Shown: positions 5,770 through 6,583 of the stretch, one piece after another | Layout: the number at the start of each line of letters is the position of its first letter | Numbering within the stretch: position 1 is the stretch's first letter | NCBI GenBank assembly: GCA_023424865.1 | Contig: JAFADM010000595.1 | Coordinates: 1-6,583, forward strand | Length of the DNA: 6,583 nt | Direction of reading: 5' to 3' | Origin: Bacillota bacterium | GTDB lineage: Bacteria; Bacillota_A; Clostridia; DSM-8532 | Notes under the pieces: model-generated | Database searches by the model: none | The model's input: only the letters and a program-made list of their open reading frames with translations | What the model was told of the DNA's origin: nothing | Made by a program: the position numbers and the translations under genes

Positions 5770-6327
5770 ATGATAGTTGCCGGCGATTTTAGGAATAACG
5801 TCACATTTGAAATGGACGGACAAGTGTTTCAGATCATCGAATTCCAGCATGTTAAGCCTGGAAAAGGTGCCGCATTTGTCAGAACCAAAATTAAGAATGT
5901 GATAACGGGATCCACCGTAGAACGTACGTTCAACCCCTCGGATAAGTTCGAAAAAGCTCAGATCAACCGCAGAGATATGGAATACCTCTACAATGACGGC
6001 GATCTGGCTCATTTTATGGACACCGAAACTTATGAGCAGGAACCCATTAATATTTCAAAGCTGGGTGATGCTCTGGCTTTTGTAAAAGAAAATACCGTAT
6101 GTAAAATTCTTTCCTATAAAGACAATGTATTTGGCATTGAGCCTCCCATGTTTGTAGAGCTTGAAATAACCGAAACCGAACCCGGCTTTAAGGGTGATAC
6201 GGCCACCGGCGCAACCAAGCCTGCCACAGTGGAAACCGGAGCAACGGTTAAGGTGCCCCTGTTCGTTAACGTCGGTGATAGAATCCGCGTTGACACCAGA
6301 ACCGGTGAATACCTAGAAAGAGCTTGA
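5770..6327 (+). CDS. efp: Translation elongation factor P
   Basis: EF-P binds between the ribosomal P and E sites and restores peptide bond formation at stretches of consecutive prolines. The protein is 185 residues, exactly the family length, with three domains: a KOW-like N-domain (about 1-62) and two OB-fold domains (about 65-127 and 130-185). The loop KPGKGAAF carries K32, the lysine modified in many bacteria (5-aminopentanolylation in Bacillus subtilis). The C-terminal signature [17 protein letters not shown] is complete. AAGGAAGG at 5756-5763 sits 6 bases before the ATG. The gene ends in tandem stops (TGA TAA) and is followed by a strong terminator. No modification enzyme gene is in the window. 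It lies 173 bases downstream of the Xaa-Pro aminopeptidase gene, a conserved neighbourhood. The assignment is secure. Confidence 0.98.
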   Translation: MIVAGDFRNNVTFEMDGQVFQIIEFQHVKPGKGAAFVRTKIKNVITGSTVERTFNPSDKFEKAQINRRDMEYLYNDGDLAHFMDTETYEQEPINISKLGDALAFVKENTVCKILSYKDNVFGIEPPMFVELEITETEPGFKGDTATGATKPATVETGATVKVPLFVNVGDRIRVDTRTGEYLERA

Positions 6328-6376
6328 TAAGCGCTTTTAGACAGGTTTAAACGCATTTTAACAGAAATGGGTACAG

Positions 6377-6400
6377 GAGAGCCGTTAGGCTCTCTTTTTA
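6377..6400 (+). terminator. Intrinsic terminator after efp
   Basis: A perfect 7-bp stem, GAGAGCC (6377-6383) with GGCTCTC (6388-6394), closes a GTTA loop and is followed by TTTTTA. It lies 49 bases after the efp stop codon and separates the housekeeping block from the spoVT transcript. Confidence 0.92.
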
Positions 6401-6431
6401 TATGGTCTCGAAAGCATTCTATTTAGCCGTG

Positions 6432-6456
6432 CACAATTCTTGCCATTCGTATTGTG
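6432..6456. promoter_or_regulatory. 25-bp dyad, possible operator upstream of spoVT
   Basis: CACAAT (6432-6437) and ATTGTG (6451-6456) form a perfect inverted repeat with a 13-base spacer. It ends 9 bases before the -35 box of the candidate spoVT promoter, a fitting place for a regulator to bind. A 6-bp repeat of this kind can arise by chance. Confidence 0.3.
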
Positions 6457-6465
6457 ATCTTACTT

Positions 6466-6494
6466 GCATAAAAAATGAAATTCCTCCAATACTA
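6466..6494 (+). promoter_or_regulatory. Candidate forespore sigma-G type promoter of spoVT
   Basis: GCATA (6466-6470) matches the sigma-G/F -35 element (G-N-A-T-R), and AATACTA (6488-6494) matches 6 of 7 bases of the sigma-G -10 (CAT-N-N-TA), with 17 bases between. In Bacillus subtilis spoVT is transcribed in the forespore by sigma-G, so both the match and the downstream gene agree. The -10 box ends 43 bases before the start codon. Confidence 0.6.
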
Positions 6495-6537
6495 TGAATG
6501 CTTAAAAAAAACTTAAGTATGGAAGGAGGCATACATT

Positions 6538-6583
6538 TTGAAAGCAACTGGCATTGTGCGTCGCATCGATGATTTAGGCAGAG
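6538..6583 (+). CDS. spoVT: Stage V sporulation protein T (3'-truncated by window edge)
   Basis: Only the first 15 codons are in the window, but they read (M)KATGIVRRIDDLGR, the start of the SpoVT/AbrB-type swapped-hairpin DNA-binding domain. KATG and RRIDDLGR fit SpoVT better than AbrB, whose start reads KSTGIVRKVDELGR. SpoVT is a forespore transcription factor that tunes sigma-G dependent genes during sporulation; the full protein, of about 180 residues, adds a C-terminal GAF-like domain that cannot be seen here. The start is a TTG, supported by a perfect AAGGAGG (6523-6529) 8 bases upstream and by the absence of any in-frame ATG nearby. The candidate sigma-G promoter at 6466-6494 supports forespore expression. 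An AbrB-like paralog remains possible because the diagnostic C-terminal domain is out of view. Confidence 0.85.
   Translation, partial: MKATGIVRRIDDLGR

Noticed and set aside
3808..6517. CTTAAG palindromes in the array and in the leaders of efp and spoVT as a shared regulatory site
   Set aside because: The same hexamer also occurs inside the endonuclease, prenyltransferase, aroQ and peptidase coding regions, so it is not specific to control regions.
1..6583. Mobile element, phage, toxin-antitoxin or defence system
   Set aside because: All long frames belong to ordinary chromosomal families; no transposase, integrase, terminal repeats, tRNA attachment site or paired small genes were found.

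Overview
The window looks like a chromosomal segment of an endospore-forming member of the Firmicutes (class Clostridia is the likeliest placement). Reasons seen in the sequence: strong AGGAGG-type ribosome binding sites, moderate GC content, a Firmicute-type elongation factor P, the aroQ / Xaa-Pro aminopeptidase / efp gene order familiar from Bacillus and Clostridia, and the start of the sporulation regulator gene spoVT. The genus cannot be fixed from this sequence alone.

Layout. Bases 1-1581 (+) hold the 3' part of a methyl-accepting chemotaxis protein, closed by a two-armed hairpin terminator (about 1606-1668). After a leader without a recognisable gene comes an endonuclease IV family gene (1838-2689, +). 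It converges on, and overlaps by 32 bp, a minus-strand UbiA/MenA-like membrane prenyltransferase gene (2658-3611, -). The 427-bp gap 3612-4038 holds candidate divergent promoters, a weak hairpin and a striking array of about fourteen 15-bp purine-rich tandem units ending in the aroQ Shine-Dalgarno sequence. Then follow aroQ (4039-4473), an M24B Xaa-Pro aminopeptidase gene (4523-5596) and efp (5770-6327), all +, with a clear intrinsic terminator at 6377-6400. The window ends with the first 15 codons of spoVT (from 6538, TTG start), preceded by a good match to a forespore sigma-G type promoter.

How the genes relate. The aroQ-peptidase-efp block is housekeeping: shikimate pathway dehydratase, a peptidase for Xaa-Pro peptides, and the factor that rescues ribosomes at polyproline. 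The chemoreceptor, repair nuclease and prenyltransferase have no obvious functional link to it or to one another. The least ordinary element is the 15-bp array between the prenyltransferase gene and aroQ. It is either a minisatellite in the aroQ leader or a tiny gene for an extremely basic peptide with leucine or phenylalanine at every fifth residue. No phage, insertion sequence, CRISPR, tRNA or rRNA was seen. The only system-like novelty I can support is the array.
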